Below, piece after piece: positions 25,331 to 33,769 of a stretch of DNA of 64,000 bases. Location of the stretch: NCBI GenBank assembly GCA_003545435.1, contig DPYI01000025.1, positions 20,374-84,373 on the forward strand. Direction: 5' to 3'. Below the pieces are notes generated by a model. It did not search any database and was not told the origin of the DNA. It saw only the letters and a list, made by a program, of their open reading frames with translations. Numbering within the stretch: position 1 is the first letter of the stretch; each line of letters opens with the position of its first letter. The translations under genes were made by a program, and so were the position numbers. This DNA is from Patescibacteria group bacterium. Its GTDB lineage: Bacteria > Patescibacteriota > Microgenomatia > UBA10105 > UBA927.

Positions 25331-26589
25331 GCTGATTGTATTGAAGACGTCTTACTATACATATAGTAAAGAAATGCAGATACCGCAAATAAGAAGGTCA
25401 CTCCGATATTTACGGAAATAACCTCCATAATGGAATGATGGAAAAATGAAATAAAAACGATCTGAGTTATTGCAGCACAGACCGTTATAAACCATATAGA
25501 AAGTCTATTGATCGCAAGGCAGGCCAGAACAAAAACATTTCCCAACGAATACAGTGAAATAAAAGACGCAAAATAACCCAGGTATAAAGCTGCACCGCTG
25601 TAAGATGAACCAAAAAGAAGATGAATTACTAACGCGGGTTTAATAAAGTAGATGAATGTGATTCCTATAGAAATAGCACACACTAATCCAAGTGCTACAA
25701 CAAAGATTTTTCCTATTGGTTCTTTTTTTACCGATCGTTCAGACAAAACCGGAAATAAAACAGTCACAATAGCACTTGATGCGTAGAATATTACTTTCCC
25801 GAGAGTTGCAATTGCTGAATATAATCCTGCTTCCTGCGGAGTGAGAAAATGCCTGACCAGTACTATATCCATTGAATACAGCGATGTAAGCCCTAAAAGA
25901 CTGATAAATGTGGGAATGCTGAATAAAATCAGAGATTTTTTGGTAAGCGGAAACGGCTTACGTGCAGCGGTAAAAATAAATCTCATTGGAAAATACAAAA
26001 GTCCTAATGTTATAAAAGCAGCCAGACCGGTACCTATCATGGTCCATTCTACCCCGAACCAGGCAAGAGGCGTACTGATAGAGAACTTTAAAAACATTCC
26101 TACACTGCTAAACACAGAGACCCACAAAAAAAGCTGAAAACCCTGCAATACGCTCAGATTTACTGCTGTAAAAATTGAAACTACGAAAATGAGAAATATC
26201 CAAAGCAGAGACCTGGGAGTAGTAAGATTAAGAAATGATCCCAACAGAGGAATCAGCATGATAAATACTATGCATGAAATGCAGGTTATTTTCACAAGAA
26301 TTTTCACCATTCGAAAGTAAAGGTCTTTTGCCTCACCCCGTGCATTGCCGGCCTTACACTCTGAAAAATATTTTGTAAGTACGGTTTGAAGTACTACCAT
26401 TGGGACGCCAAAGATATAAAGAAGCGATATGAGGGAGGATAATTCTCCGTATCCCACTGGTCCGAGTATGCGTCCTGCGAACAAATGATAAAGGTAGGAT
26501 CCGATATTTGAAATCATGCTCCCTACAAAAACAATCGCACTCCCCCGCATGAGCGTATTGGAGGTAATTTTCGTAAGTAATTTGTGCAT
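25327..26589 (-). CDS. Wzx-type polysaccharide flippase (MOP/MATE superfamily)
   Basis: A 420-residue protein with about twelve hydrophobic helices. The N-terminal FAGRILGPVGYGELSSLISL is the most recognisable Wzx/MOP segment. HFLTPQEAGLYSAIATLGK in the middle repeats the pattern at the start of the second half. It probably flips a lipid-linked oligosaccharide to the outer face, linking the cytoplasmic GT2/GT4 enzymes to outside processing. The repeat at 26625-26715 lies just upstream of its start. No Wzy polymerase or Wzz chain-length protein was recognised in the window. Confidence 0.87.
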   Translation of the reverse strand: MHKLLTKITSNTLMRGSAIVFVGSMISNIGSYLYHLFAGRILGPVGYGELSSLISLLYIFGVPMVVLQTVLTKYFSECKAGNARGEAKDLYFRMVKILVKITCISCIVFIMLIPLLGSFLNLTTPRSLLWIFLIFVVSIFTAVNLSVLQGFQLFLWVSVFSSVGMFLKFSISTPLAWFGVEWTMIGTGLAAFITLGLLYFPMRFIFTAARKPFPLTKKSLILFSIPTFISLLGLTSLYSMDIVLVRHFLTPQEAGLYSAIATLGKVIFYASSAIVTVLFPVLSERSVKKEPIGKIFVVALGLVCAISIGITFIYFIKPALVIHLLFGSSYSGAALYLGYFASFISLYSLGNVFVLACLAINRLSIWFITVCAAITQIVFISFFHHSIMEVISVNIGVTFLFAVSAFLYYMYSKTSSIQSA

Positions 26590-26762
26590 ATACTTGTCTT
26601 ATACAGAATACGTTCATTCATCTTGTCATTGCGACCCCGCCTTTGGCGGGGGAAGCAATCTTTATAATAAAGATCGCTTCGTCTCCCGACGTAACGTCGG
26701 GATCCTCGCGATGACAGAGTGCGTAAGTTATGATATACAATAAGTTCGTTCTCATCTTTTTG
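26590..26762. other. 173-bp intergenic region with a cloverleaf repeat
   Basis: Apart from the repeat at 26625-26715, the flanks are AT-rich and show no gene. A promoter for the downstream flippase unit could lie here, but I see no convincing hexamer pair. Confidence 0.4.
26625..26715. repeat. Cloverleaf-shaped palindromic repeat, GTCATTGCGA type
   Basis: The outer stem is GTCATTGCGA (26625-26634) with TCGCGATGAC (26706-26715), one G-T pair. Inside are three consecutive hairpins: CCCCGCC-TTT-GGCGGGG, GAAGCAATCTTTAT paired with ATAAAGATCGCTTC (one mismatch), and CCCGACGT-A-ACGTCGGG. The result is a tRNA-like four-arm fold, but it is too short and lacks T-loop and anticodon features, so it is not a tRNA. 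The core matches the element at 15899-15980 (shared GAAGCAATCTTTA). Confidence 0.8.
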
Positions 26763-27443
26763 TTAAACTCTGTTTTTGATGAGCGTCCATAAAGCTACCA
26801 CTCCGTCAATCCACGTTAACTTTTTCCCTTCTTCGAATTTCCTGCCGAAGTATGATATGGGGACTTCATATATCTGATATCCTTTTTTTAGTATTTTTGC
26901 GGTAAATTCCGGCTCAAAATCAAATCGTTTCGCCTTCAGTGTCATTCCGTCAATAACTTTTCTTCTGAATACTTTGTATCCGGTCTCCATATCGGTAATG
27001 TTCGTATTATAAAGAATATTGGTTATAAAAGTTACAAATTTATTCCCCAATGCATACATATACATTGTAGAAAGATGAGGTCCCAAAAATCGCGACCCAT
27101 AGACGACATCAACATGCGGATTATCAAATGGAGACAGAAGCGTTTCATAATCTTTGGGGTTGTATTCAAGGTCTGCATCTTGAATAAGAACAAGATCTCC
27201 ACTGGCGTACTTTAGACCTTCAATGATCGCGCTTCCTTTCCCTTCGTTATGTATTTTATAAATAATCCTGTTTATCTTCTGCCATTTTTTCAACAACATC
27301 GGCGTCTTATCTGATGACCCATCATCAACAACAATCACCTCCTTCACCCATCCGGGCTTTTTCCAGGATTCAACAGCCCCCAAAATGGCGTCAACAGTTC
27401 TCTCTTCGTTATAGACCGGGATAATTATAGATAATTTGTTCAT
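26763..27443 (-). CDS. DPM1-like GT2 (polyprenyl-phosphate mannose/hexose synthase candidate)
   Basis: A 226-residue protein of the compact DPM1 type: LSIIIPVYNEERTVDAIL, EVIVVDDGSSDKT, DLVLIQDADLEYNPKDY (DAD) and NITDMETGYKVFRR. There are no membrane helices. It is the more canonical of the two DPM1-like proteins here. The start at 27443 overlaps the stop of the PIG-V-like gene as ATGA; a start four codons upstream is also possible. The adjacency of a DPM1-like synthase and a PIG-V-like mannosyltransferase suggests that it supplies the lipid-linked mannose for that enzyme. Confidence 0.87.
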   Translation of the reverse strand: MNKLSIIIPVYNEERTVDAILGAVESWKKPGWVKEVIVVDDGSSDKTPMLLKKWQKINRIIYKIHNEGKGSAIIEGLKYASGDLVLIQDADLEYNPKDYETLLSPFDNPHVDVVYGSRFLGPHLSTMYMYALGNKFVTFITNILYNTNITDMETGYKVFRRKVIDGMTLKAKRFDFEPEFTAKILKKGYQIYEVPISYFGRKFEEGKKLTWIDGVVALWTLIKNRV

Positions 27444-28534
27444 GCTACAAACCATCCTCTCAAAAACAAAGCCGATAAAATAATCTGAAGGATAACAAAC
27501 AACAGTACAATGCTGTATTGTAAAGACCGATTATCCAATTTACCGAGTATCAAAAAAAGAGGAAACGCAGAAAGAATATATCGGGGCATGGAAGATAACG
27601 TGCCCGTTAAAGTCGGAAGTGTTATCACCAGAAAACTGTACATAAGGTCAGACCATGACGTCTTCATTTTCCATCCTAACCACAAGACGCAATAACCAAA
27701 CAGTGTTGCGATTAATTCTACTATAGATATGAAATAGGAAACCGGTGTCGGCTGGAGAAACGCAGTAAACAGAATCTTTAAATACCGCCACACAACCTGA
27801 GGCAATATGATAATACCATCGGTGCGATTGGCTCCGAAGAGAGGCTGCATGTGGAAAAAATATAACGGATCACCTTTTGCTACGTATAAATATGTCATAT
27901 ACACAATAAGTCCCATAGGAATACATAAGATCGAAACAATGTCGCGGAGCAATATTTTTTTGGGCTTCTGACTAATATATTCAATTGCTGCATAAAACAA
28001 TAATAACGCTCCAAATAGTTTTGTGGCGCTTGCTAACGCTCCAAATATTCCCGCCCACATCCATAATTTTCTTTTTGAAAATACATACACGAGCACGGAA
28101 AGAAGAAAAAATAATCCTTCTGTATACACTGCACAGAAAAAAAAGCTTGTTGGAAAGGTAATTAAAAAAACTACTGTCCACAAAGCGGTATGTTTATTTG
28201 TTCCGTATACATAGGAATGGAAAATAAGAACACCGATACTATATGAGGCCAATGAAATATATGTTCCTATTATCCAATATGGTACATCAAATAATTTTCT
28301 AAACGATGAGATAAGTATGGGGTAAAACGGGAAGAAAGCTTCGCTTAAATGAAAATATCCATATTCGGCTATACGTAAATAATAAATACCGTCATGGTTT
28401 GCCCACGGACTGGGTCCGTTATATCCTATATGTAACGGCACCATAGAGGAATATCTCTCGACGATATACAATGCTATCCGCCAAATCATCAATAACAAAA
28501 TGACATTCCTGCTAATTTCCCAAAACTTTCTCAT
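27440..28534 (-). CDS. PIG-V/GPI18-like membrane mannosyltransferase
   Basis: A 364-residue polytopic protein. The loop after helix 1 has PWANHDGIYYLRIAEYGY (D48) and the next has AFFPFYPILI at 66-75. This pair of motifs is characteristic of bacterial and eukaryotic PIG-V-type mannosyltransferases (GT76). About nine helices follow and no large C-terminal domain. It would use polyprenyl-phosphate-mannose on the outer face. The 3' end of the upstream GT4 gene overlaps its start by 23 bp. Confidence 0.8.
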   Translation of the reverse strand: MRKFWEISRNVILLLMIWRIALYIVERYSSMVPLHIGYNGPSPWANHDGIYYLRIAEYGYFHLSEAFFPFYPILISSFRKLFDVPYWIIGTYISLASYSIGVLIFHSYVYGTNKHTALWTVVFLITFPTSFFFCAVYTEGLFFLLSVLVYVFSKRKLWMWAGIFGALASATKLFGALLLFYAAIEYISQKPKKILLRDIVSILCIPMGLIVYMTYLYVAKGDPLYFFHMQPLFGANRTDGIIILPQVVWRYLKILFTAFLQPTPVSYFISIVELIATLFGYCVLWLGWKMKTSWSDLMYSFLVITLPTLTGTLSSMPRYILSAFPLFLILGKLDNRSLQYSIVLLFVILQIILSALFLRGWFVA

Positions 28535-29561
28535 ACGATCGCAGTGTTGCTTTTGCTGTACGTTGCCAGGAAAATGTATGCATCCATGTGTGCCCGCGCT
28601 GAATTAATGTATTCCGTTCATCCATCGTAAAAAGTAAAATCCTTTTCATACCGTCCGCAATAGAATGATAATCGTTCGGATCGACCATGATTGACGGTCC
28701 TGCAATTTCCGACAGACTGGAAGAAGAGCTGCAGACAACCGGACACCCCAAAGACATAGCTTCAAGCACAGGAAGCCCGAATCCTTCATACAATGATGGT
28801 TGAATAAGCGCTTGGGCATGAATATAGAGTGAGACAAGAATTTCATCGTCCACATATCCTGTTTTTATAACCTGCTTTGCGATGCCAAGTTCTGATATCA
28901 TTGCCATAATTTCCCGTGTCTGAATAAGCGATTGATCTAAAAATGCCTTTCCGACCAGAACGAGTTGGATGAACGACGGATAATCCTTAATACATGATGA
29001 GAATGCTTTTAGAAGACCGGGAATATTTTTATTCCAATTAACGTCACCAACATAGAGCACATATGTGTTTTTTATCCCATACTGTTTTTTAATCAACTCA
29101 AATTTCTTTGATAAAATATTTTTTTGCAGGGAAGGAGCCAGATAAATAACATCAATATCATCTTTGCCAACGCCGATACATTTTTCAATATCTCTCTTTG
29201 AACATTCGGAGTCTGTTATGATTCTCTGTTTTCTTTTCAATGAATATTTTTGAATCTCCCATTTGATGCTTCCCCGCAGTCCTTTTGGAAAATGCGCAGG
29301 ATATACGATCGGAATAAGATCGTGAACGGTTACCACAGTAGGTTTTGGAGAGCATATCGGAAGCGTCAAAAAGAACGGGTCAAAATAAGGGTAATGGATA
29401 ATATCGGTTTGACGCGGAATCTGTTCTCTGTGGTGAAACAGATAATACGTATGACGGGATTCGTACGTTTCCAATGCTTTTACGAGATTTTTGGTATACC
29501 CGCCTATTCCGCGGTTAGTGTGGCCTCCATAAAAAGGAGATGTGTCTATGGCGATTCTCAT
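28512..29561 (-). CDS. GT4-family glycosyltransferase
   Basis: A 349-residue GT-B enzyme. MRIAIDTSPFYGGHTNRGIG and GYTKNLVKAL form the N-terminal acceptor loop. TVVTVHDLIPIVYPAHFPKG and ITDSECSKRDIEK are typical of mannosyltransferase-like GT4 proteins. LYVGDVNWNKNIPGLLKAF and LIQPSLYEGFGLPVLEAM give the E-x7-E donor site. The start at 29561 keeps the essential N-terminal strand but overlaps the upstream PTPS-related gene by 47 bp, one of the longest same-strand overlaps in the run. Confidence 0.88.
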   Translation of the reverse strand: MRIAIDTSPFYGGHTNRGIGGYTKNLVKALETYESRHTYYLFHHREQIPRQTDIIHYPYFDPFFLTLPICSPKPTVVTVHDLIPIVYPAHFPKGLRGSIKWEIQKYSLKRKQRIITDSECSKRDIEKCIGVGKDDIDVIYLAPSLQKNILSKKFELIKKQYGIKNTYVLYVGDVNWNKNIPGLLKAFSSCIKDYPSFIQLVLVGKAFLDQSLIQTREIMAMISELGIAKQVIKTGYVDDEILVSLYIHAQALIQPSLYEGFGLPVLEAMSLGCPVVCSSSSSLSEIAGPSIMVDPNDYHSIADGMKRILLFTMDERNTLIQRGHTWMHTFSWQRTAKATLRSYEKVLGN

Positions 29562-31131
29562 ATACCCCAAGTATACCCCATAAAGTAAGCCAAACCAACA
29601 CAAGAATGGATAACGTATCTGCGAATTTTCTCATGAGCGTCCGGGAAAACACGACGCGTACGCGGTGTTCTCCTGAAGGAACAAAAAATCGTATTGTTCC
29701 GTCAATCTGATATTCTATCCCAATACTCTGATTATCTACCCTGACTGCCCATCCCGGAAAATAAAGAATCGGAATATCCACTTGGGCACCTGTTTCAGAA
29801 GCAACAATGAACTGTTTATCTAGATAGCTATTTTTGGAAAAACTTCCCTTAACTTTTCCATTTACTACTCTCAGCAGATATTCTGAACGTTTGTTCTTCC
29901 AGCCGGTCCAGATAGTCGAAAAACTATTCCCCATGGATGATGTACCGTCAGTAAAATTTTTCCTCGACATATAATAGTAACCGTCACGCGGTGAATATAC
30001 TACGGGGCGGGTATATGAATAGGAAAAAATAACTGATAGAAAAATAATGATAATTGATGCGATGCGCATACGAAAATGATAGGAAACATATGCTCCCGTA
30101 AACGCAGTAGCAGGTATCACAAATGAAAGGAAACGCCAAGGATATTGAACATACTGAAGAAATGGTATGTACTTCCACAAAAGAAATGTCCATGAAAGCG
30201 TAAAAATAACGGCGAATATGCATACCATGGCAACGTACCGATAAAACCGGTTTATTTCTTTACCTTTTTCTTTTACACTAACAAAAATGGACATAAAAAA
30301 AATTAAAAGCGGTACGATACCGATTTGTAGAGACATTTTATTTCCGCTAAACATCTGACCGGACAGCGCTGTTCCCCAGGAAGGAATGATAAGTTCATAT
30401 GCCTCAGCAAAATGTTCTTGAACTTGTACCGTATTCAATCCGACTACATAGACACTCTCCGCAATTGCAGGAATCCAGAAATAGGAAGATAATAAAATCC
30501 CGATGAGAATACCGATTGTATACCGTTTATTCCGCAAAAGAGCAACTCCGAAAAGAAACGGTATAAAAAGCATTGCCAGTATATTATGGCTGAGCACCAA
30601 TCCTGCGATAGCAAACGAAAATGGTATGAACATCCCGTATTCACAGAACATTAATCCGGCAAACACAAACGCAATTGCCCATACCTCACCCACAGAACCT
30701 CTTACATAAAGATCGACGAACCAGTACGGTACGAATGCTGCCGATATGGCTCCGACCGTTGCTGCTTTTACATGAAACAGCTTCTTGAGCCACAGAAATG
30801 AAAAAATTCCTGATGAAATATACCCAAATGCCAGGCTGATCTTAAATGCATCAACCGCATGAAATCCTATCCGTTGGATGATTGCTCCTATGTAGTTTGG
30901 AAGCGGGTAATGAAAAAGAAAAATGGGGATTCCGTATCCGCTGTTCATGTTCGGTGCCCATCGGGGAATCAGGTAACCTTCTGAAATCATGCGGTAAAAT
31001 TCAATAAAACGGATGATGTGATATTCGCCGTCATGAGTCGGAATATATTCTTTTCGAAAAAAGGGGGAACTCGCAAAAACAGTAAAAAGAAAAACAATGA
31101 AAATTCCGAATACTATTTTTCTATTTTTCAT
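29515..31131 (-). CDS. PTPS-related membrane protein, putative GT-C glycosyltransferase (copy A)
   Basis: A 538-residue polytopic protein of the family annotated as 6-pyruvoyl-tetrahydropterin synthase-related membrane protein, which is not a PTPS enzyme. The hallmark THDGEYH at 32-38 follows helix 1. RWAPNMNSGYGIPIFLFHYP, LYVRGSVGEVWA and LSHNILAM follow. About ten helices lead to a C-terminal outer domain of about 150 residues and a final helix. The His-Asp-Gly-Glu loop is in the GT-C catalytic position, so outer-face sugar transfer is likely but unproven. It is paralogous to 36627-38297 and 39160-40848. It starts 1 bp after the upstream stop. Confidence 0.75.
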   Translation of the reverse strand: MKNRKIVFGIFIVFLFTVFASSPFFRKEYIPTHDGEYHIIRFIEFYRMISEGYLIPRWAPNMNSGYGIPIFLFHYPLPNYIGAIIQRIGFHAVDAFKISLAFGYISSGIFSFLWLKKLFHVKAATVGAISAAFVPYWFVDLYVRGSVGEVWAIAFVFAGLMFCEYGMFIPFSFAIAGLVLSHNILAMLFIPFLFGVALLRNKRYTIGILIGILLSSYFWIPAIAESVYVVGLNTVQVQEHFAEAYELIIPSWGTALSGQMFSGNKMSLQIGIVPLLIFFMSIFVSVKEKGKEINRFYRYVAMVCIFAVIFTLSWTFLLWKYIPFLQYVQYPWRFLSFVIPATAFTGAYVSYHFRMRIASIIIIFLSVIFSYSYTRPVVYSPRDGYYYMSRKNFTDGTSSMGNSFSTIWTGWKNKRSEYLLRVVNGKVKGSFSKNSYLDKQFIVASETGAQVDIPILYFPGWAVRVDNQSIGIEYQIDGTIRFFVPSGEHRVRVVFSRTLMRKFADTLSILVLVWLTLWGILGVYENRHRHISFLWRPH

Positions 31132-31132
31132 A

Positions 31133-32617
31133 TCAGCGTTCTTTTATCCGCTCCTCAACTGTAAGGGTGCCAAATGAAGCCGAAGTTTGTAGGGTACCCC
31201 AATGTTCAACCGTATTTTTATGCCAATCAAATTGAAAACGCGGATTTGATATGTCTTTTTGTATAATAACATAGAGTAGTTCATCGTGCTCTTCATCCGG
31301 CAGGATATAATTGTGTTTTGTTCCGTAATACCAAAAAAGATATTCCCATCCGCTTTGCCAGAAATACGGTATGGTGTAAGACTGAAAATAAAATTGTCTG
31401 CCTTGAGCTTTTTTATAAATATATTCAATAGTGCCTAATTGATCCTGATAATGAAGGTCGGGTTGTGTGGATTGAAAAAAAATCCGTTTATTCGTCGGAA
31501 GATTCATAAACCAAAGCGATACGTTTGAAAAGATAATGAGAAGAAAAACGAAAATACCAAGAGATGCACTAAATTTTTCGTAAATAACGTAAACTGCATA
31601 CGCCATGCCAAGAAGCAGTCCTACTGCAAGAAAAACATACAGTTGAACAAGTGCTCCATGACGAAGAATAATCAGTATGATATTCGGAATAAGCAGCCAT
31701 AGCAAAAGAAGATGAAGATATTGACTTTTCTTACTGCGAATGAACAGAATCGTAAAAATACTTGCCAGAATAGCTATGGTTATTATTGTGTTTGGTAAAC
31801 CCAGTACATCCATGGATGAATCAATAAACGTAGACGTAACTGAGTTAAACGACTGTGAAAATGACGTGTAATATCCTTTCACGCCGGTACACAATGCAAA
31901 AAGGCTTTTGGAAATAAGAAATTTGTGTCTTATGTCAAACAACGCGAAATTACCTACGGAAAACAATATCGCGGTACACAAAGAAATAATGATGATGGGA
32001 ATTATTTTTGATCGACGAATAATCTTTTTATAATAACAAATAAAAATTCCCAAACCGGTTGCAGCAACTAAAAGAAAATTAATGAACTCCGATTGCCCCA
32101 TGAGACCATATGAGATGGCCGCTCCTGGGAGGTACCATTTTCTTCCTTTCAGAAACTTTATCAGAAAAAGAAAAAATAGTGCCGAAAGCGGAATAGTAAG
32201 GGGTTGTCCGGATAACCAACGGGAATAGGATATAGCTCCGTATGAAACCGTATAAAGAGATGCACTTATATACGCTATTTTACTATTGCCCGTTATTTCA
32301 AGCGCAACCAAATAGATGAGAAATACGGTAAGACTTTGTATGAGTGTAAAAAAAAGCGCAACGATGTACGGATCTCCGCCTGAGAAAAAAAACGGAATAA
32401 CGGCTAAATAATAATAAATCGGTCCGTGAAATACTCCCCCTATATCGGTTTTCGGACCTATAAGAGTGTATTTATGAGAAACAACGATGTCACGGATAAT
32501 TTTAAAATCATTCCCCTGTTCCGGCCCGAAAAAGAGGTTATCAGGAAATAAATACGATCGTAAAAAAAAACCTAAAACAGCAAGTCCTGTGAGAATAAGA
32601 AGAATTTTTTTATTCAC
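31133..32617 (-). CDS. GT39-like membrane glycosyltransferase, PEQG/DQG subfamily
   Basis: A 494-residue polytopic protein. The first loop FFGPEQGNDFKIIRDIV has E33-Q34 where its relatives at 40853, 42398 and 55837 have D-Q. TLIGPKTDIGGVFHGPIYYYL is the second conserved loop (LIGxxxxxGGxFxGPxYYYL). About eleven helices are followed by a 90-residue outer tail containing WQSGWEYLFWYYGTKHNYI. The start overlaps the MptB-like gene by 4 bp. The Asp-to-Glu change at the presumed catalytic position is conservative. Confidence 0.75.
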   Translation of the reverse strand: MNKKILLILTGLAVLGFFLRSYLFPDNLFFGPEQGNDFKIIRDIVVSHKYTLIGPKTDIGGVFHGPIYYYLAVIPFFFSGGDPYIVALFFTLIQSLTVFLIYLVALEITGNSKIAYISASLYTVSYGAISYSRWLSGQPLTIPLSALFFLFLIKFLKGRKWYLPGAAISYGLMGQSEFINFLLVAATGLGIFICYYKKIIRRSKIIPIIIISLCTAILFSVGNFALFDIRHKFLISKSLFALCTGVKGYYTSFSQSFNSVTSTFIDSSMDVLGLPNTIITIAILASIFTILFIRSKKSQYLHLLLLWLLIPNIILIILRHGALVQLYVFLAVGLLLGMAYAVYVIYEKFSASLGIFVFLLIIFSNVSLWFMNLPTNKRIFFQSTQPDLHYQDQLGTIEYIYKKAQGRQFYFQSYTIPYFWQSGWEYLFWYYGTKHNYILPDEEHDELLYVIIQKDISNPRFQFDWHKNTVEHWGTLQTSASFGTLTVEERIKER

Positions 32618-33762
32618 GCGTTTTTATAAATGTTATAATTTTTATAATAATTATAAACGTTATAACAAATCCATAGAACAACCGGAATAATGGTCAGTAC
32701 AATTCTCAATACCGGCCCCGGCCCCTCATAATATCCCATTGCCATATACGGTACATGACGCAACTCTAATCCGATTGATACTGCAATACAAAATTGCCAA
32801 ACCCGGGCATATTTGGAATACGGAAGGAAAGCAGCTGCAGAAAGAAACCATACCGCATACCAGGGATATAACTCTTCCCGTACGGGAGCAAAAACTATGA
32901 AAACCAAAAAAAGAAGGCATGAGACGATACACATAAGACGACTATATGTCGTCTTACGGAAAAAAAGTAAAGGAAGTAATACTATCGTTGCGCCTTTAAT
33001 AAAAATCGACAGGGTAAACATACATAACCCCACCAGACGATTCACCCATTCCTTTTTTTGCCACAAAAGTAAACCTACACATGCCAAAACCATCATGACA
33101 ATATCGTTATGCCCGGATACAAGCACCTCAATGAGAATGAGTGGGTTCAAAGCAAAAAATATGACGTTCTGCATTTTTTTTGTTATATGCCATATCAAAT
33201 AACTCATGCCAAAATAAAAAAGTGCTGTAATACATTTAAAAGCAATGATGGTTTGCCAAATATTTCCCATCCCTAACGTATGAGGGATCCAAGTCAAAAG
33301 AAGCCACGCGGGTCCGTACAAAGCGACCTTATTAGCTGCTCTGGTAAACGCAAGATTCGGATCATTGTAAATTTCAATTGGCATCACTACATAAGGATTT
33401 TCATGCCAAGCAAATGCAACCTTTGAGGTGGCAATATAATTAAACAGATCATACGAGAGAAACGGGTAAGAAAGTATCAATAATGCGCATACGATGACGG
33501 TGCGTGACAAAAATTGCCGATATCCGTACTTTTCAGGATGTACCGACTGAATCGTTTTCCACCATAATACGAAAAGACACAGTAGTATCAATATGAATAT
33601 TCCAGCAGTTTGCATTCTGTAAGAACGCATACTAATAGCAAGCTGGCTAAGAATGGCTTGAAATATGGGATTGTCGGTTAACCGAAGATTCACGTCAACA
33701 AACGCATATGAAAAAATTGAAATTATCACTGAAGTAGCAATCCAAAAAGGAAAATAAATCAT
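32614..33762 (-). CDS. MptB-like polyprenol-phosphomannose-dependent mannosyltransferase candidate
   Basis: A 382-residue polytopic protein. SYPFLSYDLFNYIATSKVAF and HENPYVVMPI, then ALYGPAWLLLTWIPH, match the DxFxYxxxG.../GPxW pattern of MptA/MptB and GT87-type enzymes. VEVLVSGHNDIVMM is the internal conserved HND block. The start at 33762 lies 7 bp after the upstream stop. The C terminus is built of the tripeptide series YNV-YNY-YKN-YNI-YKN, encoded by a 9-bp tandem repeat (32624-32668) that runs almost to the stop codon. Confidence 0.68.
   Translation of the reverse strand: MIYFPFWIATSVIISIFSYAFVDVNLRLTDNPIFQAILSQLAISMRSYRMQTAGIFILILLCLFVLWWKTIQSVHPEKYGYRQFLSRTVIVCALLILSYPFLSYDLFNYIATSKVAFAWHENPYVVMPIEIYNDPNLAFTRAANKVALYGPAWLLLTWIPHTLGMGNIWQTIIAFKCITALFYFGMSYLIWHITKKMQNVIFFALNPLILIEVLVSGHNDIVMMVLACVGLLLWQKKEWVNRLVGLCMFTLSIFIKGATIVLLPLLFFRKTTYSRLMCIVSCLLFLVFIVFAPVREELYPWYAVWFLSAAAFLPYSKYARVWQFCIAVSIGLELRHVPYMAMGYYEGPGPVLRIVLTIIPVVLWICYNVYNYYKNYNIYKNA
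32624..32668. repeat. Five tandem 9-bp units TTATAANNN
   Basis: TTATAAATG, TTATAATTT, TTATAATAA, TTATAAACG, TTATAACAA. The array is in frame with the MptB-like gene (minus strand) and encodes its C-terminal YNx repeats. The same unit occurs at 45226-45261 in a different gene family. Confidence 0.85.
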
Positions 33763-33769
33763 AGAGCAA

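Noticed and set aside
26625..26715. Possible tRNA gene (cloverleaf fold)
   Set aside because: The arm lengths are wrong, no GTTCRANNC T-loop, anticodon stem or CCA-type acceptor is present, and the core recurs at 15899-15980 as a repeat.
29515..31131. 6-pyruvoyl-tetrahydropterin synthase activity
   Set aside because: The family name mentions it, but the protein is a polytopic membrane protein with none of the zinc-binding histidines of PTPS; GT-C-like function is more consistent.
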